Positions 12,377 to 22,247 of a DNA stretch of 30,150 nt are shown here, piece by piece. Source of the stretch: Cochliopodium minus (lineage: Eukaryota; Discosea; Himatismenida; Cochliopodiidae); NCBI GenBank assembly GCA_024220525.1, contig JAMYWO010000175.1:57130-87279 (forward strand), given 5' to 3'. The notes under the pieces are model-generated. The model saw only the letters and a program-made list of their open reading frames with translations. It had not been told where the DNA came from and ran no database searches. Position numbers and translations under genes: made by a program. Position 1 is the stretch's first letter; each line of letters begins with the position of its first letter.

Positions 12377-13847
12377 ATGAAAGAAAACAATAAAAATATA
12401 AAAGAAGAAGAGAATTCGGAACAATTCAAAAAAGAAAAAGAAATTCAATTGTCGATTTTTGAGGATTCAAGAGAAAGATCTATACAATTTTTTGGATTAT
12501 CAAAGGATGAAAGAAAGATTATTCATCATATATGTGATGGGAATTATCAATATTCACATAGAACTGACAGAAAGAAAAATATAGTACCAATTTCAAATAA
12601 ATATTTTATAATCTTTAACATTCTAAGAGATAATAACTTAAAAGCTTACAATAACCAAAAAAAGAGCAAAAATGAGAAGTGGAAGAGTAGGAGAAAATTT
12701 TGAATTGATTGAACAACAAGATTTTAAAATATTGGATAATAATGAAGAGAAAGTGAAAGAACTCAAAATAATATCATTCAATGTATTATTTGAAATGGAA
12801 GATGATTTTGGTTGGATTTCTTTCTCATATTTTTTACAAATTATAAACTCATTAACATCATTCATTAATTATTTCAAGGGAAAATAAGCCCTGTTCAAAT
12901 AAGGACGAAAGGATTGTTTGAATTACTATCCAAATATGAAGATGTTCACATTATTGTTTTGCAAGAGGTTACAAAAAATGTTTATTTGGAAATGTTGAAA
13001 CAACCATTCATAAAAAAGTATAATATTGCCAATATTGATCCAAATTTAGAAAATTCATTTGAGCCTTATGGGAATGTTATTTTATCAAAGTTTCCTTTCG
13101 TTTCAATTCCTGAACTTTGTTTATTCAATGGTAAATTCAAAAATTTTTTCTTTGATAGAATATTCTCTTTTAAAACTGATGAAATAGTAACAAAGAAAAC
13201 ATTTTTGAATGCAAAATTAAGAATAAATGGAAGGGATTGTTCTATATTTGCTTTACATTTAAAAGCTGGATCTTTCAAGACTGATGGACCATCAAGAAAA
13301 AATCAAATTGAATATTTAATTACTTTGCAAAAAGAGCTTGATTGTCAAGATATGTTCATGGGTAACAAATTTTTGAAATAATTTAACCAACTTTTGTTTT
13401 ATTCAAAAAAAAGCGGGTGATTTCAATTTCAGGTAAAAAAAAAAAATTTTAATTTTCTTTGTTTGACTTTTTGATTTATCAAGAGAAAGTGAAGGAGAAG
13501 ACGATATTATTGAAAATTATAAAGATTTTTTTGAAGTATTAAACAAGGATGAAGATAATAAAGGTTATACTTTTGATGAATATACAAATCCAATGGCAAA
13601 TCTTCTCGCTATCATTAAATGTAACATGAGAAATAAGAAAAATGGTACAAACAAAGAACATAGACTGGAGCAAAGAAGATATGATAGGTTGTTTTACTCA
13701 ACTGATTACTGGATTCCAACAAAATATACCATTATTGCCAATCAAAAGATTGATACTGTTTCTTACAACGATAAGGATGCTGATGTTTTCATTTCTGATC
13801 ATTTTGGTGTTGAATTTGTTTTTAAATGTTCTGAATTTGATAAATAA
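12377..13847 (+). CDS. R3H domain plus endonuclease/exonuclease/phosphatase (TDP2-like) protein, 5 exons
   Basis: Exons 12377-12583, 12645-12810, 12879-13361, 13414-13432 and 13484-13847 join in phase to 1239 bp, 412 aa. Residues about 25-78 look like an R3H nucleic-acid-binding domain (LSKDERKIIHH, then YSHRT, then KKNILTITKK once the 61-bp intron is removed). The rest is a metal-dependent phosphodiesterase of the EEP/DNase I fold: SFNVLFE (metal-binding Asn about 115), VLQEV (Glu), LHLKAGS, AGDFNF (Asp/Asn), YDRLFYS and the terminal SDHFGVEF. RYDRLFYS, GYTFDEYTN and the LQEV context resemble tyrosyl-DNA phosphodiesterase 2, which removes topoisomerase II-derived 5' adducts; another EEP nuclease or phosphatase remains possible. 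The GDFNF motif is encoded by a 19-nt micro-exon. The start is the first ATG in frame with the R3H part; a later ATG at 12672 would lose that domain. Confidence 0.85.
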
Positions 13848-13919
13848 ATATCAAACAGCTATTCTTTAAATTTTTTCCCTCCATAAATCGTTATAAAATC
13901 AAAAAAAAAAAAAAGGAAA

Positions 13920-16072
13920 ATGAGAAATGAAAATATGGCTTCAACCAACACACAAGATATTATTGATAATATATACAACCTTTTAAGTGAAAATAATCAA
14001 GTATTTGAAGGGATTACAAATGATTTGTTGTTATGTCTTTTGAATTCTGTTAATAATGAATCTTTCAGGAATGAATTTCAAGATTCCCTCAACCATCTCT
14101 TGCAAACAGAAGAAAATAGTATATCTGATGACACATTTGAAGAGGAACAAAATAATGAGGATTATACAGATAATATAAATAAAAGGGAATGGGAAATAGA
14201 AGAAACAATAGAAAGGATATCACCTCAAATGAACTCTGGTGGAATATTGCTTGAAAATTTTGCAATTCAAATTATGGAATACTCAAAACAAGTATTCTAT
14301 TTGGATTCTTCTTTCATAAACTTTATCTTTACTTTATTTCTGAATTCTTTCAATTCCTTTTTTACTGAAGTGTTTGATTTTGATTATACTTCCCTCTCCC
14401 ATTTATTTGAAAACCTTTCTTTTGACAAAAACCAAACAAATCATCTTTTAAACAAACATCCCAAAAATAAACAGAGAAAACAAAGATTATCTCTTCCTTT
14501 TTCTTCTTTTCTTTCGCATTCTCCTTCACATCTTCCAAATAACAACAGAAGGCTTTCTCTTTTCTCCCAAAACTCTTCTTATTCTCCTTTCTCTTCTTCT
14601 CTTCATCAACAAGGTAACTTTAGTAACCTGAATACTTCCAACAATAATCACATTAACTTGAATACTTCCAACAATAATCATGTGAATCATAGTACTTCTA
14701 ATAATCATGTTAACCTTAATACTTCCAATAATAATCGCATTAACCTTAATACTTCTATTCATCAACAACATAACTATGATACTTCTAATAATCAACAACA
14801 TAATAACAATGATAATTCAGAGAATTCGTTTTATGAAATGAATAAAAGTAACCATACCTCTCCTCTTTCTTCTTTAAACAGATCTTTTCACAAATTAGAA
14901 ACAAAAAGATTCACTCCTAAACATTTCACTCCCAAACCCTCTCCTTTCTTCAACAATCAAAACAACGAAGATCAAAACAATGAAGAAGATAAACGAGAGT
15001 ACAAGAGTATGAATCACTCATTGGTAGAAAAAGAATTAGAAGGAGAAAATGAAGATATTTTTAATGAGAAAAATCATGAAGGAGAAGAGGGAGATAGTGA
15101 AGGGGGGGATAGTGAAGAAGGAGAAGAATTAGGAGGGGAATATGCAGAAGAAGAATTGAGCAGTGTTTTTTATCAAGGAGAGATCAAAGAAAACTATTAT
15201 GGTGTTGAGGAAACTGAGGATAATGAGGTAAATGAAGAAAAAGAAGAAAAAGAAGATGTTAAAGAAGAACAACAAAAAATTATTTTAAACTTTCTTTTCT
15301 CCATTTTCAAACAATTTGAGAATAAGAAATTCAATTCTGATAGTGTCTCTCATCTCTTGGAATGTAAAAGCTCTTTTAAATTTTTACATTTTTTTACATT
15401 TTTCCATATTTTTTATTTTATTTTTAATAAAAAGTGATTTCGGAGTTTTTTTTGGATGAATTAATATTTATTGATCAGTTGGAGAAATTGGAAAACAAGT
15501 TTGCTGAAAAAATGAACTTATTCTCTGAAAAGCTTGAAGAAAATCTCAACAAAATTACTTTATTAGAAGATAAACAAAATGAGTATACAAACAAAATGGA
15601 AATTCTCCAACAAAAGAAAATAGAAAAATCACAAAAATTGATTGAAAATAGAAATTCTACACATTCTTCCAACACTCCTCATCTTTTCCATTTCAATCAA
15701 AATTATTCTTCAAATCCTCTCCAAAAAGAAAAAAAAGAAAAAAATAACAAAAAAGAAAATGTTTTTTACAAAGATAACTACAATAATTTAGTTAATTATT
15801 TGGATGATACTCTAAATTTGGTAGGTGTTGATTCTATTTTTGAAAGTGAAGAAATCAACAACATAGAAAGAAACAGAAAAAAATTTAGATCTGAAAAGAA
15901 AACAGCAACTTACTTCAACAAAACATCTTCCTTTGTTGATTTTGATTCCTCTGTTGAAGATTCCTCTTCTTTTGATTTTTCCAGCAACAACCAAAAAAGG
16001 GAATCATTTTCCTCTTTTAGCCTTGTTTCTCCTTTACAAAAAGCAACAAATAAAATACAAAAAAGAAATTAA
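13920..16072 (+). CDS. Unrecognised low-complexity, coiled-coil protein, 2 exons
   Basis: Exons 13920-15363 and 15435-16072 join through a 71-bp GT-AG intron (HLLE|LISEFFLDEL) into 2082 bp, 693 aa. I do not recognise the family. The first 150 residues are helical and Asn/Glu-rich (DIIDNIYNLLSENNQ); about residues 150-200 are hydrophobic/aromatic; about 230-290 hold five copies of a 10-residue NLNTSNNN-type repeat (DNA about 14626-14776); then comes a Ser/Pro-rich stretch, a very acidic run (Glu/Gly, about 15030-15280), and in exon 2 a clear coiled coil (DQLEKLENKFAEKMNLF through EILQQKK). The tail is Ser/Phe-rich and basic. No signal peptide is evident. The composition suggests a scaffold or regulatory protein, but that is inference only. 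It starts 72 bp after the preceding gene and converges on PCID2 with 49 bp between stops. An alternative start is the Met codon 12 bp further in. Confidence 0.75.
14626..14776 (+). repeat. 30-bp coding repeat (NLNTSNNN-type)
   Basis: Five imperfect 30-bp units encode 10-residue repeats of the form (H/R)(I/V)NLNTSNNN, with one shortened unit. They lie inside exon 1 of the preceding CDS and keep its frame. Confidence 0.9.
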
Positions 16073-16121
16073 AAATAATTTTTTAATTTTGAATAATTTA
16101 ATTTGATCTTTTTTTCTTATT

Positions 16122-17815
16122 TTAATTTTGGCTGTCTTCTTCACTTTCAAAAGATGGAAAAGGGTTTTTAGTACTGAAAATGATAAAATTTTCAGGATAC
16201 TTGATGTAAGCTTTTATCAAACCCTTAAAAATGAGATTAGCAAGAAGACATTGGAGTTGTTCTATTTCCATTTCTACACCCAAACTTTTAAAACAAGACA
16301 AAATGATTTCAAGCTTTATTTGAGTTTTTCCATAAAGGGTGTGAATCTTTTTGATGAGAGATCTGTAAACTATTGGTTTCACATTTTCTATCAACAACAA
16401 AAGTCCTCTCCTTCTAATTTCTTTTGCATGAATTTTCATATTTTTATGATATAAGCCGATATCACCTTTTTACAAAAAAATAAAAAAATAAAAATCAAAT
16501 TGTTTAAAAATACTCAAAATATAAACTAAAAAGTTTTAAAAATAAAAAAATTTCCAGAAAAATATTTTTGTTCTTTGTTTTTTACCATTTTTGACAGATT
16601 CAACGAAACCACCGTAATTAGCGTTTAAATTTTCAAAAGAAAGGGTGGAGGGAGATGGGAGAGTTCCTACAATAAGGTTCAGAGGGATGAGGTAATGAAG
16701 AATCAACCTTTTGTTATCGTTTGGAATGTTTGTGTGAGTCTCCAAAGCTGTTTTCAAATTTTTACGAGCATTATTATAATTTCCAGAAAAAATATCCAAT
16801 CTTGCCAAGTAATATCTTTCAATAAATAATTTTTTTTTTTTTCAAAATTTTGAAATAACTATTTCTTTTTTATTTTTTTTTTTTACCTGTATGTTATTTG
16901 ATGTGGTATTGGATATACACTAAGATCGTATCTAACTGAAGATTCTATCATTCTAATAATTGGAATACATAATCTGTAACTTGCAATCTTTAATAAAATT
17001 AAAAAGATTAATTTTATTTAATATTATTTATTTTTAATATTATTTTTATTAATAATTTTAAAATCAAAATTGATAAATGGAATTTTTTTTTTTACCATGA
17101 AATAGAGGGAGAACATAATGTTTGCGATCATCAATGATCCCAATTTTTTGGATTTTTCAACATTGTTTTCTCTATCTTGTATTGCTTTTAAAATGTTGTG
17201 GATGATCATTGTAGCATCTTTGACATATACTGTATTATTCTTGTTTTCTGCTTTATCTGACTTTTAATGATTTCATTTTAATTGGTGTAAATTGGGGATG
17301 ATTTGTAAAATTAGTAAATTTATTTTACTTTGACTGATAATTCTTTAAAATTTAAGCACAATGTATACACTAATGGAAGCAACCAATTGTCTTCATTTTT
17401 CAACAATTTTGATAAATAGCTTTTGAAAAAGAAAATATCAGATAATTGGTTGAAAAATTTGGGGTGAAGGAATTTACTTCATCATTTCCTTTTGAATTTC
17501 AAATGCAGTTGAAATATTTTCCTTATAATATTCTTGAATTGATTTTAAAAGGAAAAACACAATCTCTTGCCATCCTTCTTCTATTTTGTTTTTTATTACA
17601 ATATCAAATGCTTGATCATTATAATTCTTTCAACAATTAACTTAAAAATAAGAAGATAATTTGTTTAATTAAATCACCTCCATTTCTTTGCTTATTATCT
17701 CTTTATTTGGTTTATTCTTGAATATATCAATGAATTGATTTAATTTGTTGACATCCTTTTCTCTTATAAATTTAGAGACCATTGATATCCAATTATTTAC
17801 TGTATTTTGATTCAT
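16122..17815 (-). CDS. PCID2: PCID2/Thp1/CSN12-like PCI-domain protein, 7 exons
   Basis: Orthologues (yeast Thp1, human PCID2) are TREX-2 subunits that link transcription with mRNA export at the nuclear pore. Exons in coding order: 17815-17678, 17626-17478, 17419-17329, 17260-17096, 16987-16887, 16815-16586, 16465-16122; total 1218 bp, 405 aa, close to 399 aa in human, all phases matching. Diagnostic alignments: EDNWLLPLVYTLCL; KLGSLMIANIMFSLYF followed by LCIPIIRMIESS; YYLARLDIFSGNYNNA; NKRLILHYLIPLNLIVG; and the PCI/winged-helix end VEMEIEQLQCLLANLIFKGLIKAYI, ending NPFPSF as in the family. Intron lengths are 51-120 bp. The start is the first ATG, just downstream of a T-tract. No gene is recognisable for 1.6 kb upstream. 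Confidence 0.95.
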
Positions 17816-19415
17816 TTTTTTTTTTTTTCAGTTATAAAAAACAAATTGATTTGCAGAAAAAGATGAAACCAAAGATTCATTTGTTTTGTTTGGTAGTAAT
17901 TGTAATCTAGATATAAATTTCAAATTTTTTTTGACAAGATAAAAGTTTTTATAAAAAATTATTTTTAAAAACTTTTTAATTTTTGTCATGGGAACTAAGT
18001 ATTTTGTTAATTAAAGGAAATTATTTTTAATTTTTAGTTAAATTTAAGGACAAGTTGAACAGAACCAAAAGCAAGAGAAGTATNATTTCATTTTTTTTTT
18101 TTTTATTTTTATTTTTTAAACTATTTTTTTCCGTTTCCTTTTTTTTTCGTAAACTACTTTTTTTTCCGTTTCATTAATCTGATATTTTATTTTATTTTGT
18201 GAAATACTTTTTCTTCGGTTGCTTCTTTTCATAATTTGGTTTTTCTTTTCCAAACCAAAATGAACATGGTTGAGAGAAGAAGTGAAAGCGTTATGTTTAA
18301 TTTGAAATTAATTTGGGCCAGGATCCAACTTTTATTTCATTAATAAATTTTCGCTATTATCGACAAATCTTTCGAAGGCTGAACAATTACATAAATTGGG
18401 AGATAGATTCTTAATAAAATTTAAAAAAAATTCCATTTTTTGATTGATGTTAAATTATTTTTTTTGGTTGTTCAAAGTTAGTTAATTTTGAACAAATGTG
18501 TTATTTAATTTTGAATCCTCCAACAAGGAAGAATATTTTGATTTTGAGATGAATAATTATATCTTTTTATTTAATCTCTTCTTTTGTTGTAGATAAAGGA
18601 ATTTTTTTGATAGATTAAAGTGTCAAGGCAAATTCTCTCAAATTCTATTATCTCACCTAATTTGAGTTTAAATATTCTATTCTCTTTAAAGTTTTTTCTC
18701 CCTAAATTTCAAAGTACTTTTCTTAAGCTCTCAGTATCTTTTAAACAATGTTCCAGGGTATTTTTGAGATTCTCTGTACTATCCTCAAATGGAATCCAAG
18801 GTTATCTAATCAATTAAAGAATATTTATCAGAATTAGAGTTCTTAGTCTGTAATCAGTTAATATTTTTCATATTTTCGGTTTGTGTCTTTAATTGGAAGT
18901 TCTTTTCTCAGTTTAAAGTTTTTTTAATCCAAATTCTATTATTTCTTTTTTCCTTTTGAATATTCTTTTGTGAGAATTTAATATGCGCCATATAATTTGG
19001 ATCAATTTTTATATCTCAACATAAGATGCTGTATAATTGATCAATGAGATCCAAATAATCATATTATCATTTGTATATGTTGATTAATATTGATCCTTTA
19101 TCGATCATTTTTACTAACATATTTTCATTATGAAGCCTTATTGTAACTTCTTTATTGGAGCACAATTGAGAAAATTTTGGCTTTGATCTTTGATTCTTCA
19201 AAACAATTTTTTTAAAAAATTCATAATAAATATACTTTGGAAGACAAATAAGATAAGAATTTAAAAAAAAATTGAGTTAAGAGATGAAATAAGAAAAGAG
19301 GATAAAAAATAAAAGTCAGATTATAATCTTGAAAAAAAAAATAACATCCATCTAAATGTGTTGACTTCATTCCAATGAATTCTTTGTTTTACTTTTGCAC
19401 TTTAATTATTATTTT
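17816..19415. other. 1.6-kb stretch with no recognisable gene; contains an N
   Basis: This is the only long stretch without a supported gene. It holds an ambiguous base at 18084, T-tracts, and a short direct repeat (AAACTA, T-run, CCGTTTC) at 18118-18137 and 18151-18171. From about 18560 to 19260 the minus strand has patches that look coding in different frames (for example WIPFEDSTENLKNTLEHC and GEIIEFERICLDTLIYQ), interrupted by stops. Base composition there is less extreme than in the introns. This could be a decayed gene, a gene carrying sequence errors, or chance. I see no tRNA, spliceosomal RNA or mobile-element hallmark. Confidence 0.5.
18560..19260 (-). pseudogene. Possible broken or error-laden coding remnant, family unknown
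   Basis: On the minus strand, charged helix-like peptide patches (KEVTIRLHNENMLVKMIDKG, LKNTLEHCLKDTESLRK, NFKENRIFKLKLGEIIEF) follow each other in the same direction but in changing frames. No family is recognisable. A random AT-rich sequence could produce some of this, so the call is tentative. Confidence 0.25.
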
Positions 19416-19906
19416 TTATTTAAAATGTTCTATTAAAAAATTAAATAGTTTTGGATTTTTTCTTTTGAATAGATTGAAACAATCACCAAAATAAATATGA
19501 TTGATGTTTGGATCAGCTCCATTTAAAATCAATGATTTGCCTATCTCGAAAGTTACTTCTTCATTCTTTCCTTCAAATTCTTCCACAGAATAGTGCAAAG
19601 CAGTTGCATTTATACAATTTTTAGAGTTTACATTTGCTCCATTTTCAATTAATAAATCAACAATTGATTTAAAACCTCTTGCACATGCTTGCATTAAAGG
19701 GGTATCTTCTAATTCCTTCAAAATTATTCAAATTTGTAGATAAAATTTTTTGAAATAAATTTTAATTTTCAAACATCTTTATAATTGACCATCTTTTCGA
19801 GTTCTTCTTTATCCAAATTCTCTATTGATTCCAATATTCTTTGAAAATTACCTTTTATTGTATGCAAAAAAATCATATTTGTATTAAAAGTTTCTTGGTT
19901 GCTCAT
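19416..19906 (-). CDS. Small ankyrin-repeat protein, 2 exons
   Basis: Exons 19906-19775 and 19715-19416 (59-bp intron) give 432 bp, 143 aa. After a helical N-terminus (IKGNFQRILESIENLDKEE) come two recognisable ankyrin repeats: ELEDTPLMQACARGFKSIVDLLIENGANVN and NATALHYSVEEF through LILNGADPNIN, followed by a C-terminal capping helix (LFNFLIEHFK). Ankyrin repeats mediate protein binding; the partner cannot be told. The start used is the Met of MSNQETF; an upstream in-frame Met at 19972 would add about 22 residues and is less likely. It lies 114 bp downstream of BRK1 on the same strand. Confidence 0.85.
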
Positions 19907-20020
19907 TTTTTTTATTAAATTAACAATGGTTTGATTTATGAAAATAACATCCTTCTCAGTAACAAAAATCAAAAATCCAAATTTATATCAAAAACAACAA
20001 TTATTTATTTTTCTATTCAA

Positions 20021-20280
20021 TTAATTTCCAACAGATTTTAATGAATTTTCAATATATGTCATTTGACGTTCTAAATTTGCTAATTGTTCGTTAATTTGGC
20101 TTATTCTCAATCTGGTGGAGGAATCTTTTAAAAAAATAAAAATAAGTTTTATGATATTTTAAATAAAGTAAGTGTACCAAATTTATTCAAAAATTCAGCA
20201 ATCTTTCTCATATTTTGAACTATTTCTTCTGTAAATTCCCTTTCTTCCCAATCTATTTGTATGTGGCTTTTCTCACTCAT
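20021..20280 (-). CDS. BRK1: BRK1/HSPC300, SCAR/WAVE complex subunit, 2 exons
   Basis: Exons 20280-20178 and 20124-20021 (53-bp intron) encode 68 aa (human protein 75 aa). The sequence aligns along its length with BRICK1: IQIDWEEREFTEEIVQNM (human IHQDWANREYIEIITSSI), KIAEFLNKF, then RLRISQINEQLANLERQM and YIE. BRK1 is a single long helix in the core bundle of the SCAR/WAVE complex, which activates Arp2/3 downstream of Rac; the DOCK gene in this window encodes a Rac-type GEF, but their proximity is probably coincidental. The start codon is preceded by T/A-rich DNA and is divergent from MIC10 with 167 bp between starts. Confidence 0.95.
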
Positions 20281-20447
20281 TTTTCTTTAGATTTTTCAAA
20301 ACAAATTTTTTTTTTAAATTCATAGTGAAAACTTTTGAATGATGGAATATAAATTTGATTTTATTAATCAATTTTGAAAGGCAAATTTGTGATAAGAGTT
20401 TCTTGAAATATCATATTTGATTGCTTGATAAAATATAAATAAAAAAA
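20281..20447. promoter_or_regulatory. Shared divergent intergenic region (BRK1 / MIC10)
   Basis: 167 bp between two start codons facing away from each other, A/T-rich, with a TATAAATA-like string shortly before the MIC10 start (about 20432-20440). The functional call is inference from gene orientation. Confidence 0.4.
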
Positions 20448-20693
20448 ATGTCAACTGGAGATAAATTTTTGGAAGAAGAAGGAGAAAAATGGGACAATTG
20501 TATAGAATCAATGTTAACCAATGTTGGCAAAGGAATACTCATTTCATCTTTAACAATTGTTTTTAGAAGACCAAGATTCACAGCTATATCTATTGGTTTT
20601 GGATCAGGTGTTGGATTTGGAATTGGATACTCTAATTGTTCAAGACAATTTGATTTAAAGGATTGGAAACCTGAATGGAAAAAAAATCTTTGA
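20448..20693 (+). CDS. MIC10: MIC10, MICOS complex subunit (mitochondrial crista junctions)
   Basis: An intronless 81-aa protein. It matches Mic10/MINOS1: an N-terminal hydrophilic segment with KWDNCIESML (human KWDRCLADAV), a first membrane segment (GKGILISSLTIVF), a short basic turn (RRPRF), and a second membrane hairpin with the glycine motif GFGSGVGFGIGYSNC (human GSGMGLGMAYSNC). Mic10 oligomers bend the inner mitochondrial membrane at crista junctions, so the organism very probably has cristate mitochondria. The first-segment glycine motif is weaker than usual. The stop is TGA, one of two TGA stops in the window. Y14 follows 141 bp downstream on the same strand. Confidence 0.95.
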   Translation: MSTGDKFLEEEGEKWDNCIESMLTNVGKGILISSLTIVFRRPRFTAISIGFGSGVGFGIGYSNCSRQFDLKDWKPEWKKNL

Positions 20694-20834
20694 AAAATAA
20701 TAAAGAAAAATAAATTATATAAATCCAATCCTCTTTTTATTCCAACCAAATGAATGTATCAAAAGATAAACCTTATTCATTGTTAATTTTTATATTTACT
20801 TCCATATTCCAAATAAAAAAAATTGAAAGGAAAA

Positions 20835-21222
20835 ATGACATCATTTTATTATACACAAGACCCTGCAATTCAATGTAATATAATATAAAAAGAAGTAATG
20901 AAAATATTTAATTATTTTTTTACAAGCGCTTGGTGGTTGGACTTTGATGGCTTCAAATATTGATGAATCATCAACTGAAGAAGATTTACTTGATATGTTT
21001 TCAGAAAATGGTCATGTTGTTAATATTAATCTCCCTATTAATAGAAGAACAGCAAAAAATCTTGGTAAAAATGAATTCACATATATGAAATTTTTTAATA
21101 CTTTTCCTTGAATAAATAAAGGATATTGTTTATTTATGTTCAAAGATAAAAAAGAAGCAGAAGATACCATCAAAAAATTCAAAGGAAATAAAATAAGAGT
21201 TGATTTTGCTTTTTGTAATTAA
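20835..21222 (+). CDS. RBM8A: Y14/RBM8A, exon junction complex RRM protein, 3 exons
   Basis: Exons 20835-20874, 20927-21064 and 21122-21222 join in phase to 279 bp, 92 aa. It is essentially the RRM alone: SLGGWTLMASNIDESSTEEDLLDMFSENG aligns with Y14 [48 protein letters not shown] matches NLDRRTGYLKGYTLVEY; the end RVDFAFCN matches SVDWCFVRG. Y14 pairs with Mago on spliced mRNA just upstream of exon junctions. The flanking N- and C-terminal extensions of animal Y14 (174 aa) are almost absent. Introns are 52 and 57 bp. Confidence 0.9.
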
Positions 21223-21313
21223 AATTTTTCCCACAATCATACATCACCCATAATTTTGATATTAAAATATATTGAGAGATTAAAATAAAATCAGAGAAAA
21301 TTTAAAAAAAAAA

Positions 21314-22106
21314 ATGAAGAATGTCAATAAAGCAAACCCTGCAAAAAAATTGAGATCATTCATCAACAAAAATTCTTCAGTTACAAAAGCAAATAAAGTA
21401 GTATGTATCTCTTTTTAAATGTATCAGACCAATATCTTTATCTTGTTCTTTCAAAAAAAAAAAAAAGATTTTTGGTGTTGGTTCTTGTTTTTATAAAAGA
21501 TCAAGATCATCAATTGGATTGTATCTATTGGATAATATGATTCAAGAAAGTGGTGCAGAATGGACACATAAAGAAAATATTTATAGGTATTCTTACCAAA
21601 TTACAATTAATTTAATTTGATTTCTTTTTTTTTTTTTGAAAATTTTTAGTGATGTGGCAGATTTAGGAGAGTTTATCTATATCAAACCAAGAGGACATTC
21701 TTTGAAACATAATCAACAAATTCTTTCAAAGATTTATAATAAAATGGATTTGCCTCCAAGTGATGTGATTTTATTACATCATGATCCTTCTATTCAAATA
21801 GGAAATATAATGGACAAAGTGGGACAATCTATTGGATTGAATGACGAGCAATATTACTATCCAGTTGATCAAATTATTCTAGATTCTACTGTTCCCAGAA
21901 TTTGTGTTGGAATTCTCCCAAGAGATGAAGATAAAGTATTTGATGTTCAAATATACCAGAATATGAGAAAATTTTTTGATCATCATTTTCTTGGAACATG
22001 GTATTCAAATCCTTTTGATGAAGAAGATTACAAAATAATCAAAGAAATCACTTTCCCAAAAGTAAAAGAAAAAATATTGAGGAAAAGAAATTGTCAATGT
22101 TTATGA
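21314..22106 (+). CDS. Peptidyl-tRNA hydrolase (Pth1)-fold protein lacking the catalytic residues, 3 exons
   Basis: Exons 21314-21400, 21468-21586 and 21650-22106 join in phase to 663 bp, 220 aa. The fold signature of Pth1 is present along the length: IFGVG at the first strand, SSIGLYLLDNM, EFIYIKPRGHSLKHNQQIL (Pth1: LLRPRRLMNANGRSV), DVILLHHDPSIQIGNI (VYLVHDELDKPLGRL) and VPRICVGILPR (MPRLRVGIGRP). The four positions that do catalysis in Pth1 are changed: the Asn of GNPG is Ser, the His of TRHN is Ser, the Asp of HDELD aligns with His, and the His of GHNG is not conserved. The basic N-terminus (NKANPAKKLRSF) could be a mitochondrial presequence (inference). A non-catalytic role, such as RNA or ribosome binding, is plausible but unproven. 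Stop TGA. It converges with EXO84. Confidence 0.8.
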
Positions 22107-22247
22107 TTCGGTCAATAGATTCTAAAACCATCCTTCATTTGACTTTATTAAAATAATATTATCAAAAAAAAAAAAAACTTATTTTGTTCTGAAAATGTTT
22201 AAAGGATATTAGTCAAATTTTTAAGTTTTGTTCAGTAAGAAGGAGTT

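Noticed and set aside
12672-12887. EEP gene starting at its own ATG, with an overlapping upstream gene
   Set aside because: A 61-bp intron (12584-12644) joins the upstream R3H exon in phase and removes the overlap.
17816-18560. tRNA, U-snRNA or other structured RNA in the gene-less stretch
   Set aside because: No tRNA arm consensus, no U1/U2/U5/U6 core sequence and no GC-rich stems could be found by eye.
18620-18817. Plus-strand 65-codon open frame
   Set aside because: Ser/Leu/Phe composition typical of antisense frames here, no recognisable motif, and the minus strand looks more coding.
18560-19260. Reassignment of TGA to Trp, because TGA interrupts several frames in this region and in the EXO84 3' end
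   Set aside because: MIC10 and the Pth1-like protein both end naturally at TGA, the clean genes use TGG for Trp, and the broken regions also need frame changes that a code change cannot explain.
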